From contig JAVLUZ010000701.1 of NCBI GenBank assembly GCA_036768485.1, forward strand, positions 1-64,000: a stretch of 64,000 nucleotides of DNA, in the 5' to 3' direction. Positions 1 to 29,147 of this stretch are shown here, in pieces; the first letter of the stretch is position 1; every line of letters begins with the position of its first letter. The notes under the pieces are model-generated. The model was not told the DNA's origin. It worked only from the letters and a program-made list of their open reading frames with translations, and did no database searches. The position numbers were made by a program, and so were the translations under genes. The stretch is from Mermis nigrescens (lineage: Eukaryota > Nematoda > Enoplea > Mermithida > Mermithidae).

Positions 1-1490
1 TGACAAATCGAAATATGAAATCAGCAAATCATAGTAAAGGACGATGAAGTTTGATTCAGAAAGGAAGTGAAACCATATTAAACAATTTTTGGCTGTCAGT
101 TCTGAAGTGAATGCAAGCAATCGCGCGTACATATTATGATGATATCTACGTCACGAGAACGAAATTAAGAACAATGCGGATTAATAAGATTTACTCTAAA
201 CTGCCTTGTGCTTTGGGCTTCTGTCATCAAAGTTCTTCTATATTAAAGCATTTGCAATTACTATAAAATTATTCAAGTTTCGGCCATCTTGCGAAATACT
301 CTAATATTTATGAACAATTGAATTGATATCACCTATTGTTTTTTACCAATTGATATACTCGCTTAGAAAGATAATTGGATTTTAAGTAGAATTTTCCCCA
401 GCGATTTTCATATGAGCTACAGTAACCAAACATTACTGATCCATTGTACGAGTTTATGCAAAGTTAGGTTGAATCATTTGAAAATCGCTGGGGGATACTA
501 CATAAGATACCGAAAATTAACCATGACTTTTAAATGTAAAAAATATTCATGAAAGATTTTATTTAGCTTATAAACTGTTTAACATTATTCTAGCATGAAA
601 TGCTTATACTTTATAATTTTAATTTTTAATTTTGATTCGTAATCGTTAAAACGTTTAATCAGTTGATTACTTTAAACTTCGTTCATTTCTTTCACATATC
701 CTTTTTTAAGATTGCTTTGAAGAAGCATCAAAGCATATTACGTTTCACGATATTTATTAATTTTCGTCTAATGAAATGATACGCGTTTGTGTTTTTAAAG
801 AAACGATCGAATTACAGCGTTTTTCACAAATTGATTTCAGAGATAGAAGTTATTGATAGGATGTTTTGTGATTGAATCAGGCTGCTATGTTTTAAACTTA
901 TAGTCGTTATTTGCAAAAATTGATTTCATATGAGAATATATTTGCAAAAGCTATGTTACGGAGTCAAAACTCCCAGAATGGCTACTGACTGACCCCTTGG
1001 CTCAAAGTGTCCGATTTTCAACGCTTCGCGCCATTTACTCATTTTGTAACTATATTTTATTCTATTCACTGATTTTTCATTTTTGAAATTCTCACAAGGC
1101 TTTTATGAATCTAGAAAGAACGAAAATTTGTCTGAAACGTAAAAATTCAGGGTTTTTGGTGCGTAACCGTCCTATTTAGACCAAAAAAGGTATTTTTCAA
1201 AATTTTCGGAGCTGAACTCCTCCCCGAAAGTCTCAAGGCTGTACATATGTGATGTGCATTATTGATTTACAATAATGTGCGAGCGTCTGATTGTTCAGAT
1301 TAGTTTATACATTCAGATTATCCAGCTAACGTGGAATGCAATTGGGTAATACGAGTCAGGCCGGATAGAAAAATATTCATTAAAGTTTTGCAGCTTGAAT
1401 TAACGCCTTCGATTAGATGAGTGATGATATCAACAAATCAAATTAGGTAGAAATTTAATGAAAAGTAATAAATAAGAAGCTTTACTTCAG
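1..1490. other. Upstream intron or flank of gene A, no exon recognised
   Basis: AT-rich sequence without a coding stretch I can defend. It contains one copy of the TTCGCGCC motif near 1023-1033 that recurs in many transposons of this window. The missing first part of the CUB domain must lie here unseen or, more likely, outside the window. Confidence 0.4.
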
Positions 1491-18363
<16,873 letters not shown>

Positions 18364-19355
18364 AAATTGTTTTACGATTAATTATATATGGCTTTATAAG
18401 ATGAAAATTTCGTTTACTTAAACTGCGTCTTGTATACTTTGTTCCACATCGATTGTTTTAATCGTTTGTGATTGAAATTGAATTAGCAGCATCCATAGTA
18501 AAATGACAGGTCTTTGAAATATAGATAAAAAATGAATTAAATTCACGCCCTGAAAACGAAAAGCAGTAAAACTGATATTAGTAAAAACTACGTATTTTCA
18601 AAATCAAAAAAAACCGATTTTCGTACTTTTTCGCTTGTTTTCTTCGTTTTCATGTCCTTTGCATCCATCTACCTATTAAATGGTTCTTCCGCGAAATGTT
18701 CTTATATATTGGCATTCCGAATTCTTCAAATACCTGCGATAACATAGAATTTCTAGAATTAACTGTATTCTGCGACGACTCCGAGTGATTATTCTCATCT
18801 GAGCAGTCAAATGATTGAGCGTCGTTATAATTAGGCTTCAATGATAAAATATGTACAATTCAATAAAAGTAATTTTGGTGGTTCAGATTTCCTAATAATC
18901 TCGAACTATAAGACATGAAAAATTACAAAAGATGCCGATCGAATAAAGAAAAAATACTGATATATAGACGCAAAAAGCTTGCGAATTTCATTATTGATTG
19001 AATAGGCATCAAAATACAGAGCGGGATGTTCAACTGAGAAATTGTTTTCAAGATCGCAAGATCCTGATTCAAATTATGCATCACTGATTTGTACTTCGTT
19101 CAGGTTTTCCTACGAATGCACAATACTTCAAGATATAGTACCCCATCTTCATAAATTTGTAAGTCATCGAACCCCAGGCCCTATCAATGTAATCGGCTTC
19201 CCATAAAGTGTATTTGGTTTAGGATAGATACCTACCTACCTGTAGGTAGGTACGTGGTTTATTTTTCGAATAAAACAGTTGCTGTTGCAGTATGAAAAGA
19301 ATCACCTATGTCAAATAAAATCGCAATTTTCTCTTAATACAGCAAGCTTATCTTA
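18364..19355. other. 3' flank of gene A with candidate poly(A) signals
   Basis: AATAAA at 18862-18867 is the best polyadenylation signal downstream of the stop; another lies in GAATAAAG near 18944. Otherwise AT-rich intergenic DNA. Confidence 0.45.
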
Positions 19356-19523
19356 TAGTCTGTTTCACACAACTTCGGGCATAAATTTTAAAAAGTATAT
19401 TTGACAATAAGCCGACAGATTGCGATTATAGCATTGACTTGATATATGATTATCATAATCCGTCAGCTTACTTTCGAAAATATTCTTAAAATTTATGCCC
19501 AAACTTATGTGAAACAGCCTGTA
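19356..19523. mobile_element. TAGTCTG palindromic MITE, copy 1
   Basis: Nearly the whole 168 bp folds back on itself: left TAGTCTGTTTCACACAAC, right inverse of TACAGGCTGTTTCACATAAG, inner GCCGACAGATTGCGATTATA against ATAATCCGTCAGCTTA. Other copies: 19790, 22673, 30329, 31856. TA ends suggest a Tc1/mariner-like origin (inference). Confidence 0.82.
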
Positions 19524-19789
19524 AGATATGAAAAATTATCGCATAAAATGATTTAATTTAGAAAAGGATACATTAGTCCCCAAAATGATATTGTCTGTTT
19601 GATTGGGAGTGCATGATGCGGCAAATGAATCGGACAGGACCAACTTGAAAAATTAGGCATATGCCCTAAATTGCACTTAATAAGGCTTTTTGGCACCAAC
19701 ACTTTAGAGTAGACGTGTCTATCGCATAGGTAGCATTTTAACGGCAAATTTTTTCATATTGATAATTTGCTGAAGTGGCGGATCCACTA

Positions 19790-19943
19790 TAGTCTGTTTA
19801 ACATAAGTTGGGACATAAAATTCAAGAATTTTTTCTAAAGTAAACCGACGGATTACGATAATTATATATCAAATCAATGCTATAATCGCAATCCGTCGGC
19901 TTATTGTCGGACATAGTTTTTAAAATTTAAACCCAAACTATAA
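19790..19943. mobile_element. TAGTCTG palindromic MITE, copy 2 (right end lost)
   Basis: Left end TAGTCTGTTTAACATAAG and inner CCGTCGGCTTATTGTCGG are present; the right terminal AAACAGACTA is missing. Confidence 0.78.
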
Positions 19944-20104
19944 GAGATGGGACACATAGATGGAAACTTTCGCGACAAATATTTCCATTTTATGTATTAT
20001 AGTTGAGCTGCCCGGCGCTTCTCGGCTGAACTTAGGCCTGATAGCTATATGGAATTAATATGTCTCTTGTATTTTTTATTTTTCAAGACTTTTGATGTTT
20101 TTGG

Positions 20105-20455
20105 GATATTTCTAAAAAAATTGTTGGTGCAAACCATATTTTATTTTTTGGATTTTTTTAAAAATGTCTTTTGTCAACCATTTTTTGATCAAATCCATAT
20201 TTTTGACGTTACAGAATGGTTTTGAAAATTGTTTAGCCATAATCATATTTTTGATGTTCTGGGGTGTTCTGGAAATTTTTTTAATAAAACCCATATTGTT
20301 GATGTTTTGGGATTTTTTGAAAATTTTTTCAATCAAACCCATATTTTTGATGTTTTGGGATGTTTTGGAAAATTTTTTCGTCAAACCATATTTTTGATGT
20401 TTTAGGGATGTTTTGAAAAATTTTTTCGGTCAAATCGTATTTTTGATGTTTTAAA
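20105..20455. repeat. 48-bp tandem repeat, AT-rich
   Basis: About seven units with CATATTTTTGATGTTTTGGG at 48-bp steps (for example 20196, 20244, 20292, 20340). 48 is divisible by 3, which explains the open frames on both strands; no start context or domain supports coding. Confidence 0.85.
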
Positions 20456-20504
20456 AATTTTTTGTTTGTTGTAGCAAAGGGTGTCATATATCACGTGATA
20501 TGTT

Positions 20505-20905
20505 ATAGCTGATGGTATCTCCTATCTTATATCACTGCATGTTATGGCACAGACAGGGTATCTATACCAAATCTATCTTATAGCATTGCCTATCTCGTAG
20601 CACAGGGTATCTTATATCCCATACTATCTTATAACATTGCCTATCTTGCAGCTCGGGGTATCTTATATCACTTCCTATCTTATAGCATTGCCTATCTTGT
20701 AGCACGGGGTATCTTTTATAACGTTCTATCTTATAGCATTGCCTATCTTGTAGCACGGGGTGTCTTATATCACGTCCTATCTTATAGTATTGCCTATCCT
20801 GTAGCACAGAGTATCTTATATCACGTCCTATCTTATAGCATTGCTTATCTTGTTGCACATAGTATCTCATACCATGCCTATCTTATAAAATTGCCTATGT
20901 TATAG
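20505..20905. repeat. 51-bp tandem repeat
   Basis: About seven to eight units with GCATTGCCTATCTTGTAGCA at 51-bp steps (20583, 20634, 20685). Immediately follows the 48-bp array. The in-frame Tyr/Lys/Gln-rich reading on the minus strand is a by-product of the period. Confidence 0.88.
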
Positions 20906-21680
20906 CATCATTTGGTTAAACCCGTATTTTGATGTTTCACAGTGCCGACCAATGCTATAACATATAACAATGTACATAGTGTCGCCAGGCATGCTCCTCT
21001 TGGCCGGGGTATCCCTATACAAACAGTATAAACCAACTTTTGAAAAAAATGGCAAAAAATCGGCCATCTCCCGAAATCGTGGAGGCTTATAGCACAGGGG
21101 CCAAACCCTGCTCCCTCCCTGCCCAGGGCCAATGGGTGCGTTTGTCGAAATTTCAAGATCGCTACGGCTCCTTCCCCCATTGGACCGACCTCGGCCCAAA
21201 AATATCAGCCCACCAAATTTCATTGGGCCGGAGCCAACCCGGCACAAACATACGAACATACAAACAAACAAACTTTCAAAAATATATAGTAGTTTCCGAA
21301 GAAGTGTAACGCGCGATGAGATAAGACATTCGCGGAAAAAGGACGTATACAAGAGATGGTTTGATTGGGACGCCAAAAAAGATGCGATTTCCTATATTGA
21401 TCATTTTTCGTATGACGTGCCAAGAAATAAAATGTTCAGGGAAGTTAGACTACCCTGAATGCTTGACCTTTCCAGAAAAAACTGAAGAGTTCTTTGCAAA
21501 GTAGACAAAAGCATCGACATAAGTTATTCTCATTTGATCGTCGTACCTATATTATGAACATAAGTATCAATTCAAAAAGGTGAATGATTGATAATGACTT
21601 GAATGATCTTAACAATTTACGTTGCTCCCAAGGAATTTCAAAATAAGTACGTGAGTTGTACATTACATAATTATAATAGG
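20906..21680. other. Intergenic, unclassified moderately GC-rich segment
   Basis: 20985-21260 is richer in GC (words such as CTGCTCCCTCCCTGCCCAGG) and looks like a separate interspersed repeat, but I saw no ends or second copy. A single TTCGCGGAAAAAGG-like word near 21330 recalls the 12.8-kb array. Confidence 0.35.
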
Positions 21681-21960
21681 TGCATAAACGGGACACAATC
21701 ATACCCAGGCGTGGGGGTAGGGGTTTGGGCTGTATGTAACCCCCAGAAATTAAAATACCCCCAAAAACCAAAATACCCCCAGAATACAAGTTTTGAAAAT
21801 TCTTTGTGTGTTTTTTTCGCAATTTTTTTGCCAATGGATAGTGCTCGATGAGAAACGTTGAAAAATGGTGCTTTTTTTAGCCATACCAACATTTTTAAGG
21901 CCATTTTTGACCTTTGAAAAAATCATGCACCCCCCAGAACTTAGGTGCTGCCCGCCTATG
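21681..21960 (-). repeat. C-rich interspersed repeat copy
   Basis: Inverse orientation of the 52557 unit: CCCAGGCGTGGGGG at the left, CCATTTTTGACCTTTG and a CCCCCCAGAA...GCTGCCCGCCTATG end at the right. Confidence 0.65.
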
Positions 21961-22672
21961 GACACAATTATGCAGATTATATAGGAAACTGAGTGGTTGA
22001 GAGCACATGATACGAACATGGGGGCCTGGGTATTCGGACCCCATAATAAAAAAACTCATAGATCTCATAATTGAATTTTTGGATATAATTTCATTTTTTT
22101 GCGAATTTTCTGCCAGTTGAAATAGCTCGATTAGAAAAGTCAAAAAACAATGATTCTTTCTTGGCCCTACTACAAACTTTTGGTCCTTTTTTACTTTTAA
22201 AACACTGTTAACCCCCCTCAAATTCGGCTTTTGCTCACGATTGTTGAGAGACTACAGTCTTTTACATTTTAAATAAACTCTTTTCTTCATTATGAAAAAA
22301 TTCAATTTGACTACAAAAGTGTATTAGAAGGTGCGGTTGTGAACAAAGAAAATCGAAAAAAACAAAACAAAATAAAAAACTTTCGGTCTGCAAATTATTA
22401 TAGAGTCTGCAAAAGTTTAAAGTACTGTTTAGTCATGCTAACGTTCCCCACAGTGTTTTGTTAAAAATAGGCCATTGGGATGGGGCAAAGAAGTTTTTAA
22501 TTTATGTAAATATAAATGCATACAGGGAGGGTGTTCGGAAGGAAAGGGTACATTTTGTTTTTAGTTGAAACTCTACGAAAACTGGGAAACTGTGAAAACT
22601 TTTTTGCCAGTTTATGGCAACAACTATTCCTAAATATGCTAGCAAAAAATTAAAGCATATCGCTCGGTTCTA
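21961..22672. other. Intergenic, nothing firm
   Basis: 22010-22230 resembles a diverged C-rich repeat (AGTTGAAATAGCTCGATTAG). The rest is AT-rich. Confidence 0.35.
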
Positions 22673-22836
22673 TAGTCTGTATCACATGAATTCGTGCATG
22701 AATTTTAAGAATTTTCATCGACGGTAAGCCGAGGGTTACGATAACCATATATCAGTGCAATGCTATAGTCGCAATCCGTCAGCTTATTGTCGGGGATAGT
22801 TTCAAAATTTATGACCGAACTTCTGTGAAACAGACT
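22673..22836. mobile_element. TAGTCTG palindromic MITE, copy 3
   Basis: Left TAGTCTGTATCACATGAA, right inverse CAGTCTGTTTCACAGAAG, core GCAATCCGTCAGCTTATTGT. Confidence 0.82.
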
Positions 22837-23330
22837 GCCTGGCGCCTTATAAACCAAGCTCAACTACGAATTTTCCTCTGTAACTTTTCCATTTTTGCAA
22901 TGCATGGTATACTACGTGCAGGACCAATCTCTGATCAGGGAGTTGTACTATGACCTAATAAGTTTTATTTTATATTTTAGGTTTTCTCTGAATATTATAT
23001 AATTTTAAATCAGGAAATATGTGTCGCGACAGTCGATAGTTCGGACCCATTCTGGCACGAATTTGCGCAGCAAAGTGTGATACTTTATTAATCAAAGACT
23101 GTACAAAACTTATGCTAAAACCTGCTCGAAATAAATCATTTTTGCGTAAAGACATGCCTCTTATTCATATTTATGCGTTTTGAAAAAAATACGTCAGAGC
23201 GTGCTTAAACCTGGTCTAATTTCCTTTCCTTAGGAAATGTGCGATATTGAGACTACATTGACACCAGGATCAGTAAACACTTTAAAACTGAAATTCTGCT
23301 GTCCAGCGCTATTTTAATATTGTTTCCATT
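22837..23330. other. Intergenic, nothing recognised
   Basis: No repeat ends or coding signal seen. Confidence 0.35.
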
Positions 23331-23578
23331 CAGTGATCTTTTTGTATTTGGCAAAGACTTTTTCCCGGTGTACAAAGACTTTTCAGGACCGTCTTTGTTA
23401 AGAATTTTTGGCGACAGAAACCCATAAATTAGCTCAAATACACTACCAAAGGTCAAAAACCTTGTTTTACCGCATTAAAATCGCTACTGTACCATAAATT
23501 TGCATGTACAAAATGTACAAAGACTTTTGGCGACCATCTTCGTACATGTACAAAGGGACCTTGTACAAAAAAACACTG
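23331..23578. mobile_element. hAT-like element, TGTACAAAGA family, internally deleted copy
   Basis: Starts CAGTGATCTTTTTGTA, ends TTGTACAAAAAAACACTG; flanks TTTCCATT and TTTTGATT agree at 6 of 8 bases. Interior words match the 3373-4135 copy but about two thirds of it is missing. Confidence 0.72.
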
Positions 23579-24835
23579 TTTTGATTTAAATATCACTATG
23601 TACCAACCTTGTTGACCTACTGAAACAAATTCTGATATTTATTACATGAATTTGCACGACACTACGCTTTAACTAGATGAAATGTGGTGTTTCAAATCTA
23701 GATCAGGGTACACGTTTGAATTCACACTTTAGTATCAGCTATATGTACAGTACGACAATGAACTCTTAGCACAAGGTTGACGATATACAGGGTGTCCCTC
23801 CTTAATGTCCTAAGTGTTTTTCGTAATAATTCCGCTAATTTCCAATATTTTTTGATGATTTTCTAATCATAATTGGAAGGTCTGATAGGAAACATGACGA
23901 CATGATTTCGTTGCGTTTGCTTGTTCATGGTGTAAGATACAGAAGTTTGTGTAAACCTTAGTTTTTGCAGGCTGTCTCACCTAATTATCCGAACATTTAT
24001 TTCGCGTTAAATCAATCAATTATTAATATTGCTAAAAAGTTTTTTGAGCAAATACAGAACGTCTAATAGGCCATCGACTACAAAGTTTGGCTTGATTTAG
24101 TTGCACACTGTTCAAAATATTACATTTTTATAGCACTAACTTTTCTTCTCGATGCAAAATTATCGTAACGACTTTTACAGAAATTTCTCACGAACTTGTG
24201 CAAACCCTTAAACAATTTATTTTATTGATTCACAAGCATTCTCATACTCAAAATTCATTATCAGCGACTGCAGATAAGGGTCGACCGACTCGGGCCGATC
24301 GATAGTCACCGATTTCGCTCAAATTTGCACCGAAGGTAGCACTCAGTTGATAATGAAAAAATGTAAAGGGAATTTTCATAATATCGCGCGCTTCGTGAGA
24401 TATAGCGCCGTTTATACCTACAGTATGCCCAAAATCCGACAATTGACTGCTCGAACCTTTTTTAAAATATCTTCTGCAATACTCAACATTTTTTCAAAAA
24501 TTTTTTTTCGTTTAACGTATAAATAGATAACCTATGCAATAAACGTAAAATTTTCTACGTACGTTGCGAATATAGGCTACAGTATGCCAAAAAGTACAAA
24601 TTTTTGATATGTGACTTTGACGCAGAATATCGGAAGGATCGGACTCGATATTGAATATTTCACGTATACCATTAAAAAGAACTTCTCTTCGTCTATAAGT
24701 TAGCAAACGGGCAAACTTGCCCGGATTTCGGTTAGAGAACTAGAGATTGTCATTCAAAGGTATGTCGCTGCGTGTTTTGCGCATCCTAATTATATAAAGA
24801 GCATATGTAGGTAGGATATATACATACTTGTCTAC

Positions 24836-25180
24836 TTCACTCTCTCCATACGTGGGCGTGGGGGTTTAGGGCGTATGCACCACACGTGGGCGTGGCGTCA
24901 GGGGCACACATGGGCGTGGGGGTTTGGGGGGTATGCACCCTCCCAGAAGTTGAAATACCCCCCCCAGAAATCGAAATATCCCCCCAGAAATTTTTTTTGT
25001 CTTTTTAGCAATTTTTTGATGCCATTGGATAGTGCTTGATGAGAAACGTCGAAAAATGGTCTTTTTTTCGCCATACGACCACTTTTAAGACCATTTTTTG
25101 ACCTTTGAAATTTTTTTTACCCCCCCCCCCAGAAATTTTTTCACCCCCCAGAATTTCGGTGCTGCCCACCTATGGTCAGG
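24836..25180. repeat. C-rich interspersed repeat copy inside the foldback
   Basis: CACGTGGGCGTGG at the left, runs of CCCCCAGAAAT, CATTGGATAGTGCTTGATG, and GCTGCCCACCTATGG at the right: inverse orientation of the 52557 copy. Confidence 0.65.
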
Positions 25181-26313
25181 GGGATCTGGACCTCCCAGAA
25201 TGTGGCGGATTCCCGCCATCAAAAATCGATAATTGTCACAAGAAGCTGGCAGAATTGCTGGTTTTGACACTTTTTGGGCTTTGGAGTTTGGACCCCAACC
25301 GGACCCCCAGAGTTTTCTTGCTGATGTCTGTTATGCACACTCCCGAGAACTTGAAACACCCTGCAGTTACTGAACGACCCCTAGAATCCAATTTTATAGC
25401 AACTTTTTTTGGATTATTTTTGGCAATTTTACCCAAGTACATCCCCAGAATTTTCTTGCTGCCTACATATGTACATCTATCTGGTGAGCCGAGAATTTAG
25501 CATACTACAACTACGATAATATCAAAGCCACAAATTTGATTTTAAGGACGAGTACCTAGGTATCGTACATGCACAGCATGAGAATTCTGGGGGAAACCAA
25601 AATTTTTTTTCTAATTTGTCTTTATGAGCAAAATCGATCAATAGGTGTTGAAAACATCGTTTTATACGTAGCATTCCGACGATGCGCTTTCTTTGTAGAA
25701 GATGAAAACTAAAAAATTTTAAAAACAAAAAAAATTAATGAAATTTAATACAAAATAATGAAAAATGACTATTTGGCTCGAAGCGCCGGAAAATTGTAAC
25801 TTTTGGCATGAAAGATCGTTAAATTAGCTTAAATCAAAACTTCAATTTTTGCGGAAAATCGCGGATTTAAGGGGGAAATATTTCTGTTGTGGGCGTGGGG
25901 GAGTCAGGGGGTCTGGCTAAACCGCCCCCCCCGAGAATGTGGCGGACCCCAGCCAGAAATCGATAATTGCCGCTTGACCCCTAGATTGCTATTTTTGATA
26001 CTTTTTGACAATTTTATCCCATCGAGACCCCTAGAGTCTTCTTGCTGCCTATTGCATGAATGAAGCCCACACTGGGGGTATGAAAACCCACCAAAGTCCC
26101 CAAGATCATGTCTGGTTGCAGGTATGCAAAATTCTCTAAGACGTAAATCTGTCGGCAGAACAAATCGAAACGATAAAAGTCACTTGTCTTTGACCGATAG
26201 TAATATCTTTTTCGACCGTTTTCGATCAACTGTGGAAGCTAAAAAATATTAACATGAGGTAAGCTACAATAAAAAACATGTGGAACAGAAGTTATAAAGG
26301 GGTTTGATACATA
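25181..26313. other. Interior of foldback: mixed C-rich repeat fragments
   Basis: Two related blocks (25190-25330 and 25900-26060) share AATGTGGCGGA, ATCGATAATTG and a CCCCTAGAATC/GATTGC segment, each followed by a TCTTGCTGCCTA word. No credible gene. Confidence 0.45.
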
Positions 26314-26963
26314 CACTAGCGGATTCCGGAGAAAAAATTTTGGGGGGGGGCGCAATACGAAAATTTGAAGACAAATATCTCGAGAACAATTAGGAGATAT
26401 GCGAAAACAAAGGCAGTTTTGAGCATATCTTAATGAGCTCTATAAGATGGTGAAGAAAAGGTTTCAAAATAAAATTTTAATAAATTTTTCATTCTATTCA
26501 ATATCGAAATGCAGAAAATTTATCATTTAACTTGTCTGCACAACCGATTTCTCAAAACTCAATTCATGAGTAATTCCTAATCTCCTGACTTTTTTACTTT
26601 GTGCTTTGCAGAAAAAGTTATATATACATAACTCTTTGACATATTCTGAAAGTCAAGCTCGAATTTTAGTGGTTTGGGCGGGCTAGAAGACAAGTAACAG
26701 AAAAACAAATCCGTCGCGGAGCGCTCAAAAATTTTTGACATATTCTGGAAGTCAAGCTCAAATTTGAGCGGTTTTAAGCAGGCTAAAAGACAAGACACGT
26801 AGAAAAACAGTAAATTCGGTGCAAAGCGTCGAAATTTTTGACGTTTTTGCGTTCTCAGCTCAATTTCAAGCGCTTTCCAATGTATATCCGCTGCTCAAAA
26901 AATTTCTAAAAAGGGTTCTGGGGCGATAGCCTTCCACCCCTCGCCCACCTGAATCCACGCCTG
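26314..26963. mobile_element. hAT-like non-autonomous element nested in the foldback
   Basis: Starts CACTAGCGGATTCCGG, ends TGAATCCACGCCTG; perfect 8-bp duplications GATACATA (26306-26313, 26964-26971). Contains two tandem-like blocks with TTTTGACATATTCTGAAAGT and GCGCTC/GTCGAA words. Confidence 0.87.
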
Positions 26964-26971
26964 GATACATA

Positions 26972-27837
26972 CGAGTATAAACTAAAAAACTGAACAACTC
27001 GATCATTAGACGACTTTTTAGTAAAGTAAAATGAGAAATGCTGGATAACAATTTGTTAGATGGTATAGGTGAAAACTTCAGTATGCATTATGAATTTTTC
27101 TAACAGCAAGGAAGACATAAAATATTTTAGACCAAAAATTGATCATAGCTAAGAATAATTATTAAATTTAGGTACCCGTGTACCTAATGTTCTTGTAACC
27201 ACAGGTGCTGAACATGGCTAATGTAGGAGTCAGCTGGGTCGGTCTGGGATGGGAGTCAAGAAATCAGTATTTGGGCCAAAAACTAACAAAAACTAAGATA
27301 CTGTAAAAGTGTTTACAGTTTATAGTTAATTCAAGGTGCTTTTGGAGAAAACTTTAATTTCAGTGGTCATTAGCCCAAATTTTACAAATTTTTCGCGGTT
27401 ACATTTTCTTTTATGGTATCAACCCCCCAGAACTGATGTGTACATGTCTGTTTTGACCTGTACTGGTTATATGTGCTTCCATGCGGTAAAAATGCTTTGC
27501 AAAACGCACCTAAATTAAAATATGAAAAATAAAATTAAAAAACCAGAATTATTACTTTTGATCTTTTTGGCATTTGACTTCATCCAGACTCCCCCAGAAT
27601 TTTTTTGCTGTCAATGTGTGACCATGACCTACCAACTTCATCTGTACATGGCTTAATCTTCTGCAACTCGATCATTGGAGAGTAGATACGGTCGATGCAA
27701 GGCTTCATTCCTATCAACTTTTCGAGCGCATCTTGAAAACTACGGTTCTGCCCTGAAACCAGCATTTTGTTTACTTTAGGACTACTTGTTTGAGGCAGCG
27801 CACTAGATCCTGCCAATGTATCATATTTTGATCCGCC
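26972..27837. other. Interior of foldback, mostly unclassified
   Basis: AT-rich to about 27575, then a C-rich repeat fragment (27580-27930) with CCCCCAGAATTTTTTTGCTG. The apparent long reading on the minus strand across 27580-27948 is repeat-derived. Confidence 0.4.
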
Positions 27838-28979
27838 ACATTCTGGAGGGGTCCAGGCCCCCCTGACACCACGCCCACGTGTGGTGCATACGCCCAAAAC
27901 CCCCACGCCCACGTATGGAGAGAGTGAAGTAGACAAGTATGTATACATCCTACCTACATATGCTCCTTATATAATTAGAATGCGCAAAACACGTAGCGAC
28001 ATACCTTTGAATGACAATCTCTAGTTCTCTAACCAAAATCCGGGCAAGTTTGCTCGTTTGCTAACTTATAGACGAAGAAAAGTTCTTTCTAATGATATAC
28101 GTGAAATATTTAATATCGAGTCCGATCCTTCTGATATTCTGCGTCAAAGTCACACATCAAAAATTTGTAGTTTTTGGCATACTGTAGCCTATATTCGCAA
28201 CGCACGTACAAAATTTTACGTTTATTGCATAGGTTATTCATTTATACGTTGAACAAAAAAAATTTTTGAAAAAAATGTAGAGTATTGCAGAAGATATTTT
28301 AAAAAATGTTCGAGCAGTCAATTGTCGGATTTTGGGCATACTGTAGGTATAAACGGCGCTATATCTCACGAAGCGCGCGATATTATAAAAATTCCCTTTA
28401 CATTTTTTCATTACCAACTGAGTGCTACCTTCGGTGAAAATTTGAGCGAAATCGGTGACCATCGATCGGCCCGAGTCGGTCGACCCTTATCTGCAGTCGC
28501 TGTTATCTTTTACTGCTTGAGTGGTTCAACTCGTGGGCTACGTATTGGTCGCTACGTATAGGAAATACTATCAAAAATTCAATGGTTTACATTGACTTCT
28601 GCAGTTTACACCAAGAACAAGCAAAACCAATTAAACCTTGTCAGTCACTTTCCTATTGGACCTTCTAACTATATCCACAAAAAACAATAAGAATTAAGGG
28701 CGTTATTAAGAAAAAACATACTAGATAATTAGGTGGGTCACCGTGTATATGGGTCATTTGTGGTAAGTTTTATCAACTTTGCTTACGTAATAAAAAAGTT
28801 ATTAAAAAATGTACCCTTTTTCCGAACACACTGTATATTAAATTCCGAAATTATTTTCAAGAATAACGAAGAGCTAAGACGCTTCATTTCTCAAGGTAGA
28901 ACAAAAATTACGTAAAGAAAAAATTGATAGCGCTTGGTGATCATGAAGTCTAAAAAAATATCCCAAGCCCCTTCGTTAA

Positions 28980-29147
28980 AATATTATCAATGAAATTGAA
29001 CACTTGTACAAATTAATAAGTATGGAAAGCGAAAGAAGCGTTAGTACATTTAAGAATTTTTCGTCATTATCAAAATTAAAAACAAAAATGTTTCCAATGC
29101 GCAGTTGGAATGAGCTGGCAGAAGTAATGTGTCATCCAAATAGGTAA
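28980..29147 (+). pseudogene. hAT transposase C-terminal fragment
   Basis: A 55-codon frame ending in TAA. It reads NEIEHLYKLISMESERSVST followed by FKNFSSLSKLKTKM and SWNELAEVMCHPN. The word SERSVSTFK followed about 12 residues on by L-x-x-x-M...R-x-N-E-L-A is the pattern of the hAT dimerisation domain ('SERSFSxLKxI...RLxxLAxLxxH'). No upstream transposase domain in frame, so a decayed remnant is likely; it lies just outside the 5-kb foldback. The assignment rests on this one motif. Confidence 0.5.

Larger units (their letters stand above)
23788..28745. mobile_element. Long foldback element, about 5 kb
   Basis: Ends CAGGGTGTCCC (left) and the inverse CACGGTGACCC (right), flanked by TATA on both sides. 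The left arm (23788 to about 24910) is near-identical in inverse to the right arm (about 27838-28745), including the 200-bp block around 24250-24450 against 28310-28510 and the CACGCCCACGTGTGGTGCAT inner ends. The middle (24.9-27.8 kb) holds C-rich repeats and a nested hAT-like element. No transposase seen. A partial arm recurs at 31947-32410. Confidence 0.85.

Noticed and set aside
20562..20870. 102-codon minus reading rich in QDRQCYKIG
   Set aside because: Caused by the 51-bp repeat period.
27580..28561. Readings over the right arm of the foldback, mirrored by ones at 24248-24706
   Set aside because: The same peptides occur on the opposite strand of the left arm because the arms are inverted copies; no protein similarity recognised.
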